Shown in pieces: positions 25,085 to 33,690 of a stretch of 42,113 nucleotides of DNA. This DNA comes from Desulfovibrio sp. (lineage in GTDB: Bacteria; Desulfobacterota; Desulfovibrionia; Desulfovibrionales; Desulfovibrionaceae), in assembly GCA_031287575.1 (NCBI GenBank), contig JAITSV010000012.1:1-42113 (forward strand), read 5' to 3'. Position numbers and translations under genes: made by a program. The notes under the pieces are model-generated. The model had not been told where the DNA came from and did not search any database. It saw only the letters and a list, made by a program, of their open reading frames with translations. Numbering within the stretch: the first letter of the stretch is position 1; each line of letters starts with the position of its first letter.

Positions 25085-25111
25085 GCGTCTTATGACGAGG
25101 TCATAAGACGC
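25085..25111 (+). terminator. stable hairpin between acpP and fabF
   Basis: GCGTCTTATGAC (25085-25096) pairs perfectly with 25100-25111 across a GAG loop. It lies 34 bases after the acpP stop. The sequence beyond is CTCTCGCGCTTTTCC, with a short T-run 9 bases further on. It is probably a partial terminator or an RNA-processing/stability site that raises acpP mRNA over fabF. Confidence 0.5.
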
Positions 25112-25229
25112 TCTCGCGCTTTTCCTCCGCACGGCCGGAACCACGCCAACGGCGCGCAACTGCTCGCCATCGTTCCACATTCATCCCGTTTGCGCGGGTT
25201 CGGCCCACTACCGCCAAGAGGTACACTTA

Positions 25230-26477
25230 ATGACCGGAAAGCGTGTCGTCGTGACCGGCCTTGCGGCCATCACCCCCCTTGGTAACGACCTTGCGGCAAG
25301 CTGGGAGAACCTGGTGGCCGGAACGTCCGGCATCGGGCCCATCACCCACTTCGACGCTTCGGAGTACACCTCGCGCATCGCGGGCGAGGTCAAGGGCTTC
25401 GACCCAGAAAAGTACATGCCGGCCAAGCAGGCCAAGCGCATGGACCGTTTCGTCCAGTTCGCGGTGGCCACCGGCAAGATGCTCGTCGAGCATTCCGGCC
25501 TCGTCATCGACGACGCCAACGCGCACCGCGTGGGCGTGCTGCTGGGCGTGGGCCTTGGCGGGCTGGAGACCATCGAGGTCTTCCACTCCAAGCTCGTCGA
25601 GTCCGGCCCCAACCGCGTCTCGCCGTTCATGATCCCCATGCTGATCTCCAACATGGCGCCGGGTCAGGTTTCCATCTTCACCGGGGCCAAGGGGCCCAAC
25701 CTGGTCACCACCAGCGCCTGTGCGTCGGGCCAGCATGCCATTGGCTATGCCTACACCGACATCTTCATGGGCCGTTGCGACGCGGTGATCACCGGCGGGG
25801 TGGAAGCCACCATCACGCCCATGGGCGTTTCCGGCTTCACCGCGCTGAAGGCGCTGTCCACCGCCAACAACGACGCCCCCACCAAGGCCTCGCGCCCGTT
25901 CGACAACGACCGCGACGGCTTCGTCATCGGTGAAGGCTCCGGCTTCCTGATGCTGGAATCGCTGGAATCGGCGCAGGCGCGCGGCGCCACCATCTACGCC
26001 GAAGTGGTGGGCTACGGCGCGTCCGGCGACGCCTACCACATGACCGCCCCGCACGAGGACGGCCTGGGCATGGCGCAGGCCATGCGCGCCGCCATCGACG
26101 AGGCGGGCATCCGCCCCGAGGACGTGGACCATATCAACGCCCACGCCACCTCGACGCACCTCAACGACCTGTGCGAAACCAAGGCCATCAAGCTGGTGTT
26201 CGGCGACCACGCCAAAAACATCCGCATCACGGCCAACAAGTCCATGACCGGGCACCTGCTGGGCGCCGCGGGCGGGATGGAAGGCGTGTTCAGCGTCATG
26301 GCGCTGCACACCGGCATCATCCCTGGCACCATCAACCGCGAAACGCCCGACCCGGAATGCGACCTGAACTACATGGCGGGCGGCTCGGAAAAGTACCAGC
26401 CCGAATACGTGCTGTGCAATTCGTTCGGCTTTGGCGGGACGAACTGCTGCATGCTCTACAAGCGCTGGGCTGGCTAG
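25230..26477 (+). CDS. fabF: 3-oxoacyl-ACP synthase II (KAS II)
   Basis: Encodes 415 residues. FabF extends acyl-ACP with malonyl-ACP and controls chain length and temperature response of unsaturated acids. Catalytic residues are Cys164 in SACASG, His305 in NAHATSTHLND, Lys337 in NKSMTGH and His342. The terminal SFGFGGTN motif is intact. AAGAGG lies 8 nt upstream of ATG 25230. It closes the fatty-acid group; a 429-base gap follows before glyA. Confidence 0.97.
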   Translation: MTGKRVVVTGLAAITPLGNDLAASWENLVAGTSGIGPITHFDASEYTSRIAGEVKGFDPEKYMPAKQAKRMDRFVQFAVATGKMLVEHSGLVIDDANAHRVGVLLGVGLGGLETIEVFHSKLVESGPNRVSPFMIPMLISNMAPGQVSIFTGAKGPNLVTTSACASGQHAIGYAYTDIFMGRCDAVITGGVEATITPMGVSGFTALKALSTANNDAPTKASRPFDNDRDGFVIGEGSGFLMLESLESAQARGATIYAEVVGYGASGDAYHMTAPHEDGLGMAQAMRAAIDEAGIRPEDVDHINAHATSTHLNDLCETKAIKLVFGDHAKNIRITANKSMTGHLLGAAGGMEGVFSVMALHTGIIPGTINRETPDPECDLNYMAGGSEKYQPEYVLCNSFGFGGTNCCMLYKRWAG

Positions 26478-26514
26478 CCGCGCAAACGCACGTATCGCGG
26501 TCGGTTACGTCGTC

Positions 26515-26627
26515 AAAAAGCCTTTTTGCTCCAGTCGAATACCGAAGAGCGCGCTGCGGTCGCCATCCGTAAGGTTCGAAGACTCACCTAACGGCTGCCG
26601 CACACTTCTTCCGCAAAAAGGCTTTTT
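26515..26627 (+). repeat. 15-bp inverted repeat enclosing 83 bases
   Basis: AAAAAGCCTTTTTGC (26515-26529) is the exact reverse complement of 26613-26627. The right arm is followed by a T, making six Ts in a row and then CC, so the folded form could work as a terminator after fabF. Each arm alone is also a small hairpin (CAAAAA/TTTTTG). Confidence 0.6.
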
Positions 26628-26737
26628 TCCTCGTCCCCGCCTCGCGCTCCGCACGTTTGCAGTCCCGCTCGATATCGGACTTTGTCCGACCCCGCTTGCC
26701 TGAACGGGGGTGCAGGGGGCTTGGCCATCGCTGCTAT

Positions 26738-26782
26738 CGGCAGCCGTAATGTTCGCGCTGTGCGCGCACATAACGGCTGCCG
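26738..26782. repeat. long imperfect hairpin upstream of glyA
   Basis: CGGCAGCCGT (26738-26747) pairs with ACGGCTGCCG (26773-26782). Inside, ATG/CAT and CGCG/CGCG pair further, leaving a 3-nt loop and two mismatches, about 18 pairs in all. No T-run follows. It is 125 bases upstream of glyA; its role is unknown. Confidence 0.5.
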
Positions 26783-26906
26783 TCCCTGCCCGCCGGAGGC
26801 TTGCAGAACATCTCCCACCCTCCAACCGGGCACGGGAGAACGATATTTCCAGAGGTCGCGCGGCATCCTGACGCCACGCGACCGCAACCATTCACGGAGG
26901 CGAACC

Positions 26907-28145
26907 ATGGACGAACTGCTGATTCAAGACCCGGAAGTGGGTCGCGCGGTCACTCTTGAAATCGAACGTCAGACCGGCAAGCTCGAACTCATCGCGTCCG
27001 AGAACTTCGTCTCCGCCGCCGTCCGCCAGGCCCAGGGCAGCGTGCTGACCCACAAGTACGCCGAAGGGTACCCCGGCAAGCGCTACTACGGCGGCTGCGA
27101 ATTCGTGGACATCGCGGAAAACCTGGCCATCGACCGGGCCAAGGCCATCTTCGGCTGCGGCTACGCCAACGTGCAGCCCCATTCCGGCAGCCAGGCCAAC
27201 ATGGGCGTGTACTTCGCCTGCCTGAAGCCGGGCGACACCATCCTGGGCATGAACCTTTCGCACGGCGGACACCTGACCCACGGCAGCCCGGTGAACTTCT
27301 CCGGCCGCCTGTACAACGTGGTGTTCTACGGCGTGAAGAAGGAAACCGGCTACATCGACTACGACGAAGTGGCCGCCCTTGCCCGCGAGCACAAGCCCGC
27401 CCTGATCGTGGCCGGTGCCAGCGCCTACCCGCGCACCATCGACTTTGCCCGCTTCCGCGCCATTGCCGACGAAGTGGGCGCCAAGCTGATGGTGGACATG
27501 GCCCACATCGCGGGCCTGGTGGCCACCGGCCTGCATCCCACCCCCATCGGGCAGGCCCACTACACCACCACCACCACCCACAAGACCCTGCGCGGCCCGC
27601 GCGGCGGCATGATCCTGTCCGACGAGGACAACGCCAAGACCCTGAACAGCCAGATTTTCCCCGGCATCCAGGGCGGCCCACTGATGCACGTCATCGCGGC
27701 CAAGGCGGTGGCCTTTGGCGAAGCGCTGCGCCCCACCTTTGCCGACTACCAGAAGCAGGTGGTGAAGAACGCCGTCACGCTGGCCGGTTGCCTGACCGCC
27801 GCCGGGTACGACCTGGTTTCCGGCGGCACCGACAACCACCTGATGCTCATGGACCTGACGTCCAAGGACATCACCGGCAAAGACGCCGAGCACGCGCTGG
27901 ACAAGGCGGGCATGACCGCCAACAAGAACACGGTGCCCTTCGAGACCCGTTCGCCCTTCGTGACCTCCGGCGTGCGCCTGGGCACCCCCGCCCTGACCAC
28001 GCGCGGCATGAAGGAAGCGGAAATGGAAAAAGTGGCCGCGTGGATCGTGGACGCCCTGGCCAACGTGAACAACGAGACCCGCCTTGCGGCCATCAGCCGC
28101 GAAGTGGAAGTCTTCGCGCGGCAGTTCCCGCTGTTCGCCTGGTAG
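26907..28145 (+). CDS. glyA: serine hydroxymethyltransferase
   Basis: Encodes 412 residues. GlyA interconverts serine and glycine with tetrahydrofolate, the main one-carbon source. The PLP-binding lysine is Lys226 in [14 protein letters not shown]. The motifs LIASENFVS and [19 protein letters not shown] near the N-terminus are diagnostic, as is [12 protein letters not shown] ahead of the lysine. ATG 26907 is preceded by GGAGG at 26896-26900, which fixes the start. A strong terminator lies 34 bases after the stop. Confidence 0.98.
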   Translation: MDELLIQDPEVGRAVTLEIERQTGKLELIASENFVSAAVRQAQGSVLTHKYAEGYPGKRYYGGCEFVDIAENLAIDRAKAIFGCGYANVQPHSGSQANMGVYFACLKPGDTILGMNLSHGGHLTHGSPVNFSGRLYNVVFYGVKKETGYIDYDEVAALAREHKPALIVAGASAYPRTIDFARFRAIADEVGAKLMVDMAHIAGLVATGLHPTPIGQAHYTTTTTHKTLRGPRGGMILSDEDNAKTLNSQIFPGIQGGPLMHVIAAKAVAFGEALRPTFADYQKQVVKNAVTLAGCLTAAGYDLVSGGTDNHLMLMDLTSKDITGKDAEHALDKAGMTANKNTVPFETRSPFVTSGVRLGTPALTTRGMKEAEMEKVAAWIVDALANVNNETRLAAISREVEVFARQFPLFAW

Positions 28146-28178
28146 GCCAGCCGCACCCACCGCATTGACGACCTGACG

Positions 28179-28206
28179 ACACCGGGGCGGACAACCGCCC
28201 CGGTGT
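28179..28206 (+). terminator. intrinsic terminator of glyA
   Basis: ACACCGGGGCGG (28179-28190) pairs perfectly with CCGCCCCGGTGT (28195-28206) across an ACAA tetraloop and is followed by TTGAT. Confidence 0.78.
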
Positions 28207-28328
28207 TTGATACGGCTCCCTTCCCGTTTTTTACCCGAGCACGGAGCTTCCACCGCTCTTCCGAGCGGCGTGACCGCAGTGCGAGGTGTCGGCACAAGAG
28301 GGATTTTTGGACCCTGCCGAGGAAGGAC
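28207..28328. other. glyA to deaminase intergenic sequence
   Basis: Part of the 306-base gap 28146-28451, which contains the glyA terminator (28179-28206) and element D (28329-28382). I see no gene and no clear promoter for the deaminase-rib operon. A TATACC at 28423-28428 has no -35 partner at the right distance. No FMN-riboswitch-like structure is evident. Confidence 0.45.
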
Positions 28329-28382
28329 GCCTTTGCATGACGGAACGTACTCTTGCCGTACGTGACGGCATGGAAAAGGCGG
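28329..28382 (-). repeat. nested-hairpin intergenic element, copy D (diverged)
   Basis: Read on the minus strand, the core keeps GTCA, TAC, AAGAGTA and TTCC in the order and near-exact spacing of copies A-C. The inner hairpin is ACGTAC-GGCAAGA-GTACGT (6 bp). The outer arms (28329-28340 and 28370-28382) pair as CGCCTTT/AAAGGCG plus CATG/CATG with a small internal loop. Unlike the other copies, its sense is opposite to both flanking genes (glyA and the deaminase). Confidence 0.65.
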
Positions 28383-28451
28383 GCTGACACTGGCAGGGGC
28401 CAAAAGGCGCCTTGTGGCGACACCGTGTATACCCTAGCCGCAGAGGTGCCC

Positions 28452-29000
28452 ATGTCCACGCTGTCCCGCCTCCCTTGGCCCCAGTACTTCATGGAGATCA
28501 CCTACCTCGTGGCCGAGCGTTCCACCTGCACCCGGCGCAAGGTGGGGGCCATCGCGGTGAAGGACAAGCGCATCCTGGCCACGGGCTACAACGGCGCGCC
28601 CTCGGGCGTGGCCCACTGCCTGGACGTGGGCTGCCTGCGCGCCCAGCTTGGCGTGCCCTCCGGCCAGCGCCACGAAATCTGCCGGGGGCTGCACGCGGAG
28701 CAGAACGTCATCGTGCAGGCCGCCATCCACGGCATTTCGCTGGCTGGCTCGGAAATCTACTGCACCACCCAGCCCTGCCTGATCTGCACCAAGATGCTCA
28801 TCAACTGCGGCGTCACGGCCATCCGGTACGCGGAATCGTACCCCGACCAACTGGCCGAGGACATGCTGCGCGAATCGGGCGTGCACTACGAGGTGCTGCC
28901 CTTCACCCCGCGCACGGGCGGCCCGTGCCTGCCGCCGGATGCCCCGGCTCCCGATCAGGGTGGGGGCTGCGGTGGCGGCTGCGCCTGCGGGGGCAGGTAG
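28452..29000 (+). CDS. dCMP/cytidine deaminase family protein
   Basis: Encodes 182 residues of the zinc deaminase family, ComEB/dCMP deaminase type. His81-Ala-Glu83 binds zinc and supplies the proton shuttle. Pro108-Cys109-x-x-Cys112 completes the zinc site. The early segments [11 protein letters not shown] and [12 protein letters not shown] with the extra [12 protein letters not shown] are typical of dCMP deaminases, which make dUMP for thymidylate. A C-terminal tail ends in [13 protein letters not shown], Cys/Gly-rich and unusual. The start has GAGG upstream. It precedes ribD by 5 bases, so it is the first gene of the riboflavin operon. Confidence 0.9.
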   Translation: MSTLSRLPWPQYFMEITYLVAERSTCTRRKVGAIAVKDKRILATGYNGAPSGVAHCLDVGCLRAQLGVPSGQRHEICRGLHAEQNVIVQAAIHGISLAGSEIYCTTQPCLICTKMLINCGVTAIRYAESYPDQLAEDMLRESGVHYEVLPFTPRTGGPCLPPDAPAPDQGGGCGGGCACGGR

Positions 29001-29005
29001 CGCAC

Positions 29006-30244
29006 ATGACCGCGCCGCATCCGTTCGTAATTTTCATGCGCGAGGCCATCGCCCTTGCCCGGCGGGGCCGCTGGCGCGCCGCGCCCAACCCCACGGTGGG
29101 CGCCGTGCTGGTGCGCGACGGCCAGGTGGTGGCGCGCGGCTATCACACGGCCTGCGGCATGCCCCACGCCGAGGTGGAATGCCTGCGCGACGCGACGGCA
29201 AACGGCGTGGACCCGGCAGCCTGCACCCTGGTGGTCACGCTGGAGCCGTGCAACCACCACGGCAAGACGCCCCCCTGCTCGCAGGCGGTGCTGGCGGCGG
29301 GCATCCGCCACGTGGTGGTGGGCATGGCCGACCCCAACCCGGTGGCCCGGGGCGGCGCGGAATTTTTGCGCCAGCACGGCGTGCGGGTGGATATGGGCGA
29401 GCGCGGGATGGGCGTGTGCGAGCAGGACTGCCGCGACCTGGTGGCCGACTTCGTCACCTGGAAAAAGACGGACCTGCCCTACGTCATCCTGAAGCTGGCC
29501 AGCACGCTGGACGGGCGCATCGCCACCCGCACGGGCCATTCGCAGTGGATAAGCTGCGCGGCTTCGCGCCGCCGGGTGCATGCCATCCGCGCGGGCGCGG
29601 GCCATGCCGGGGGGGCGGTGCTGGTGGGCGGTGGAACCCTGTTCGCCGACAACCCGCTGCTGACCGCCCGCTGCGGCGATTTTTCGGATGCTTTTCCCGT
29701 CGCCCCCCAGGGGGGGTGCCCCAACGTTGACGATGCAGCCGCCCCGCGCCGCCAGCCTTTGGCCGTGGCCGTCACCTCGCGCATGGACGAGGTGGCCGCG
29801 CGGGCTGGCGCCCTTGTTCTGCTGCAACAGCGGGCGGCGGACGCCATTTTCTGGACCACCGAGGCCGCTGCGGCATCCCCGGCAGCGGACACGGTGCGCG
29901 CCACCGGCGCACGGGTGTGGGGCCTGCCGAGCCTGAACGGCACACAGAGCACGGGCGGCACTGGGCTGGATCTGCGCGCGGGCTTGGCCCGGTTGCGCAG
30001 CGAAGCCGGTTGCCTGTACGTGCTGTGCGAGGGCGGCGGCCAGTTGGGGCTGGCCCTGCTGGAAGCCGGGCTGGTGCATGAATTCGAGTTGCACCTGGCC
30101 CCCAAGGTGCTGGGCGACAACGCGGCGCGCCCCCTGTTCGACGGGCGCGCGCCCCTGCGCATGGACGATGCGCTGGGCCTGCGCGTGGCCGCCACCGCCA
30201 CCAGCGACGAAGACCTTGTCATCACACTGCGCCCCAAGGCGTAG
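29006..30244 (+). CDS. ribD: bifunctional riboflavin deaminase/reductase
   Basis: Encodes 412 residues and performs the second and third riboflavin steps: deamination, then NADPH reduction of the ribosyl group. The deaminase domain has His54-Ala-Glu56, Pro81-Cys82 and Cys91 (NHHGKTPPC). The reductase domain has KLASTLDGRIAT and HSQWIS, and later VLCEGGGQLGLALLEAG. At 412 residues it is about 40 longer than usual, due to a low-complexity insertion in the reductase (around residues 230-310, Ala/Pro-rich). The ribosome-binding site is weak, but the upstream gene ends 5 bases before, suggesting coupling. Confidence 0.95.
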   Translation: MTAPHPFVIFMREAIALARRGRWRAAPNPTVGAVLVRDGQVVARGYHTACGMPHAEVECLRDATANGVDPAACTLVVTLEPCNHHGKTPPCSQAVLAAGIRHVVVGMADPNPVARGGAEFLRQHGVRVDMGERGMGVCEQDCRDLVADFVTWKKTDLPYVILKLASTLDGRIATRTGHSQWISCAASRRRVHAIRAGAGHAGGAVLVGGGTLFADNPLLTARCGDFSDAFPVAPQGGCPNVDDAAAPRRQPLAVAVTSRMDEVAARAGALVLLQQRAADAIFWTTEAAAASPAADTVRATGARVWGLPSLNGTQSTGGTGLDLRAGLARLRSEAGCLYVLCEGGGQLGLALLEAGLVHEFELHLAPKVLGDNAARPLFDGRAPLRMDDALGLRVAATATSDEDLVITLRPKA

Positions 30245-30289
30245 TGATACGTTCCAGACAACGGCGGCGCGCCGCCTCGGAGACAGTTC

Positions 30290-30982
30290 ATGTTCACCGG
30301 CATCATTCAGGGACAGGGCGGCATCGTGGCCGTGGAGGGCGCGGGCAAGGAAACCCGCCTGCGCATCCGGCCCCTGTTCATGCTGTCCGACATCGTGGTG
30401 GGTGAATCCATCGCGGCCAACGGCGTGTGCCTGACCGTGGAAACCCACGGCGGCAGCCGCGATGCCGTGTGGTACACCTGCTACGCCTCTGCGGAAACCA
30501 TGCGCCTGACCACCCTGGCCGACCTCAAGGCCGGCGACAGGGTGAACCTGGAACGCGCGCTGACCATGGGCGACCGGCTGGGCGGGCACATGGTGGCGGG
30601 CCACGTGGACTGCGTGGCCACCGTGGCCGAGGTGCGCGAAGAAGGCCAATCGCGCCGCTACCGGCTGAAGTTTCCGCAGGAATTCGGCCCCCAGGTCATC
30701 CCCAAGGGCTCCGTGGCCCTTGACGGGGTGAGCCTGACGGTTAATCATTGCGGCCCGGATTTTCTGGAGGTCAACGTTATCCCCGAAACGCAGCGGGTTA
30801 CCACCATCGCAGGGTGGAAGCCCGGAGTCCGCGTGAACATGGAGACGGACCTCATCGGCAAGTACGTGCAGCGCATGCTTTCGGCATGGCAGGGCGGTCC
30901 ATCCGCCACCAGCCATGCTGCCTCCGGCTCCGGCGGGGGCGGTGCGCTGACCGTGGAATTCCTGAAGGAACACGGCTTCTAG
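30290..30982 (+). CDS. ribE: riboflavin synthase, alpha chain
   Basis: Encodes 230 residues. The enzyme dismutates two lumazines to one riboflavin. It starts with the invariant MFTGII and has two homologous barrels: the first with [14 protein letters not shown], the second with [16 protein letters not shown]. The [13 protein letters not shown] motif between them is diagnostic. The C-terminal about 25 residues (Ser/Gly-rich, [17 protein letters not shown]) extend past the usual end. GGAGACAG lies upstream. ribBA follows after 89 bases. Confidence 0.96.
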   Translation: MFTGIIQGQGGIVAVEGAGKETRLRIRPLFMLSDIVVGESIAANGVCLTVETHGGSRDAVWYTCYASAETMRLTTLADLKAGDRVNLERALTMGDRLGGHMVAGHVDCVATVAEVREEGQSRRYRLKFPQEFGPQVIPKGSVALDGVSLTVNHCGPDFLEVNVIPETQRVTTIAGWKPGVRVNMETDLIGKYVQRMLSAWQGGPSATSHAASGSGGGGALTVEFLKEHGF

Positions 30983-31071
30983 GCGTTTTCGCAGAACGCC
31001 GGGGCCGGGTCTTCACCCATGTCCAGAACGCCGCGCCCGTACGGGGCGGCGCCGCATATCCAGAGGTAGCC

Positions 31072-32301
<1,230 letters not shown>

Positions 32302-32401
32302 CCGACGCACAACCGCCCCGCCCGCGCCCGGCATAGCCCGGCGCGGGCGGAGGACGGCCCCATATCACGCCCCGGCGCGCCGCCGGAAAAGGAGACCCCC
32401 A

Positions 32402-32872
32402 ATGTTGCACGTCAAGACCATCGAGGGCCAGTTCGACGCCAAGGGCCTGAAGTTCGCCATCATCGCCACCCGCTTCAACGACTTCATCGTGGACCGTCTG
32501 GTGGGCGGCGCGGTGGATTACCTGGCCCGCCACGGCTGCGAGCGCGAGGACATGACCATCGTCCGCATTCCCGGCGCGTTCGAAATGCCCATCGTGGCCC
32601 AGAAGCTGGCCAAGAGCGGCCGCTACCACGGCATCATCGCCCTGGGCGCCGTCATTCGCGGGGCCACTCCCCACTTCGACTTCGTGGCCGGTGAAGCCAC
32701 CAAGGGCCTGGCCCACATTTCGCTCGATTCCGGCGTGCCCGTGGGCTTCGGCCTGCTGACCACCGATTCCATCGAGCAGGCCATCGAACGCGCGGGCACC
32801 AAGGCGGGCAACAAGGGCGTGGAAGCCGCCGCCGCCGTGCTGGAAACCGTGCGCGTGATGGAGCAGCTGTAA
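32402..32872 (+). CDS. ribH: 6,7-dimethyl-8-ribityllumazine synthase
   Basis: Encodes 156 residues, the normal length. It condenses the RibA/RibD product with the RibB product. [17 protein letters not shown], then [14 protein letters not shown], then [15 protein letters not shown] and [21 protein letters not shown] cover all substrate-binding segments. AAGGAG lies upstream. nusB starts 3 bases after its stop, an arrangement common in bacteria. Confidence 0.98.
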   Translation: MLHVKTIEGQFDAKGLKFAIIATRFNDFIVDRLVGGAVDYLARHGCEREDMTIVRIPGAFEMPIVAQKLAKSGRYHGIIALGAVIRGATPHFDFVAGEATKGLAHISLDSGVPVGFGLLTTDSIEQAIERAGTKAGNKGVEAAAAVLETVRVMEQL

Positions 32873-32875
32873 CCC

Positions 32876-33373
32876 ATGACCAACCAGGGCAAAAAACCCA
32901 CCCGGCGCAGCGAGCGCGCGTTGGCCTTCCAGGTGCTGTACGGGCTCAGCTTCACCCCGGCCACCAGCGAAGGCGCGTTGCGCGCGGCCTATGCCGCCTC
33001 GCCCGATGTGGCCGACCGCACCGCCGAGGACGAAAAGTCCGACCGGCACGCCCCCGCCACCGCCCCGCAGGGCTACGCGTGGGAAGTCATCCTCGGCGTG
33101 TGGAAGACGCAGGCCGAACTGGACGAGGCGGTTTCGGGATTTTCGCAGAACTGGCGAGTGGAGCGCATGGGCCGCGTGGAACTGACGCTGCTGCGCATCG
33201 CCGTGTACGAAATGCTGTTCCGCGACGACGTGCCCGCCAAGGTGGCCATGAACGAGGCCATCGAGCTTTCGAAGCAGTTCGGCGACGACAACTCGCGCGG
33301 GTTCATCAACGGCATTCTCGACGCGGTGGCCCGCGCGGTGGAATCGGGCCGACTATCGCCCAAGGGGCAGTAG
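32876..33373 (+). CDS. nusB: transcription antitermination factor NusB
   Basis: Encodes 165 residues. NusB binds boxA RNA with NusE (S10) and supports rRNA transcription. The N-terminus [15 protein letters not shown] and the C-terminal [18 protein letters not shown] and [14 protein letters not shown] are family motifs. An insertion of about 30 residues (35-65, Ala/Asp-rich) makes it longer than E. coli NusB (139). It is coupled to ribH by a 3-base gap. Confidence 0.95.
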   Translation: MTNQGKKPTRRSERALAFQVLYGLSFTPATSEGALRAAYAASPDVADRTAEDEKSDRHAPATAPQGYAWEVILGVWKTQAELDEAVSGFSQNWRVERMGRVELTLLRIAVYEMLFRDDVPAKVAMNEAIELSKQFGDDNSRGFINGILDAVARAVESGRLSPKGQ

Positions 33374-33614
33374 GCCCCGGTGCTGGCGGGGGAGTTCGGC
33401 GGCGCTTAACCGCCCGGAATCACCCCGCGAATGCGCAATTGGCACTTGAAGGCGCGCGTCCGAAAGGCTACGGTCTGACGGGCTCGCGCCCTCGGTCTTC
33501 CCGGCAGGCACGCCCCGCCAGTTCAGAACCGGACCAGATGCCGGTTCAGATACTCGCCACCACCGGCGGACGGAACAGGCACCGGCCACCAACGGCACGG
33601 CAGGCGGCCCCGCA
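33374..33614 (+). other. nusB-leuS intergenic sequence
   Basis: First part of the 311-base gap 33374-33684. I see no T-box-type leader, no clear terminator (only a short GGCGG/CCGCC hairpin near 33400) and no gene. The frame of leuS is open upstream, but that extension has no family resemblance. Confidence 0.45.
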
Positions 33615-33690
33615 CCAGTTCACACGGACCAGTTCACACGGACCAGCCCACAAGGACCAACGCGGCATGAAACCCGAACGCGGCATGAAA
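33615..33690 (+). repeat. tandem 14-bp repeats and duplicated start site of leuS
   Basis: CCAGTTCACACGGA occurs at 33615-33628 and 33629-33642, and a diverged third unit at 33643-33656 ends in AAGGA, which can serve as ribosome-binding site. Then AACGCGGCATGAAA occurs twice (33659-33672 and 33677-33690), giving two in-frame start codons 18 bases apart. Confidence 0.8.

Larger units (their letters stand above)
26478..26906 (+). other. fabF-glyA intergenic region with inverted repeats
   Basis: No gene is supported here. The frame of glyA is open upstream to 26682, but that extension matches nothing and glyA's own ATG has a good ribosome-binding site. The stretch holds a long-spaced 15-bp inverted repeat (26515-26529 / 26613-26627), a long hairpin at 26738-26782, and a 12-bp direct repeat TAACGGCTGCCG at 26589-26600 and 26771-26782. 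A small hairpin TCGGAC-TTT-GTCCGA lies near 26674. It may hold the fabF terminator and the glyA promoter. Confidence 0.5.

Noticed and set aside
26530..26600. GTCGAATACCGAAGAG, partly like the element core, and GGTTCGAAGA, like a tRNA T-loop
   Set aside because: The first has no inner or outer pairing; the second has no T-stem, acceptor or anticodon arm.
28146..28451. FMN riboswitch ahead of the riboflavin operon
   Set aside because: I looked for the conserved multi-stem FMN aptamer pattern here and before ribE and ribBA and did not see it; a covariance search would be decisive.
33374..33684. T-box leader for leuS
   Set aside because: No AGGGTGGNACCGCG-type antiterminator sequence is present.
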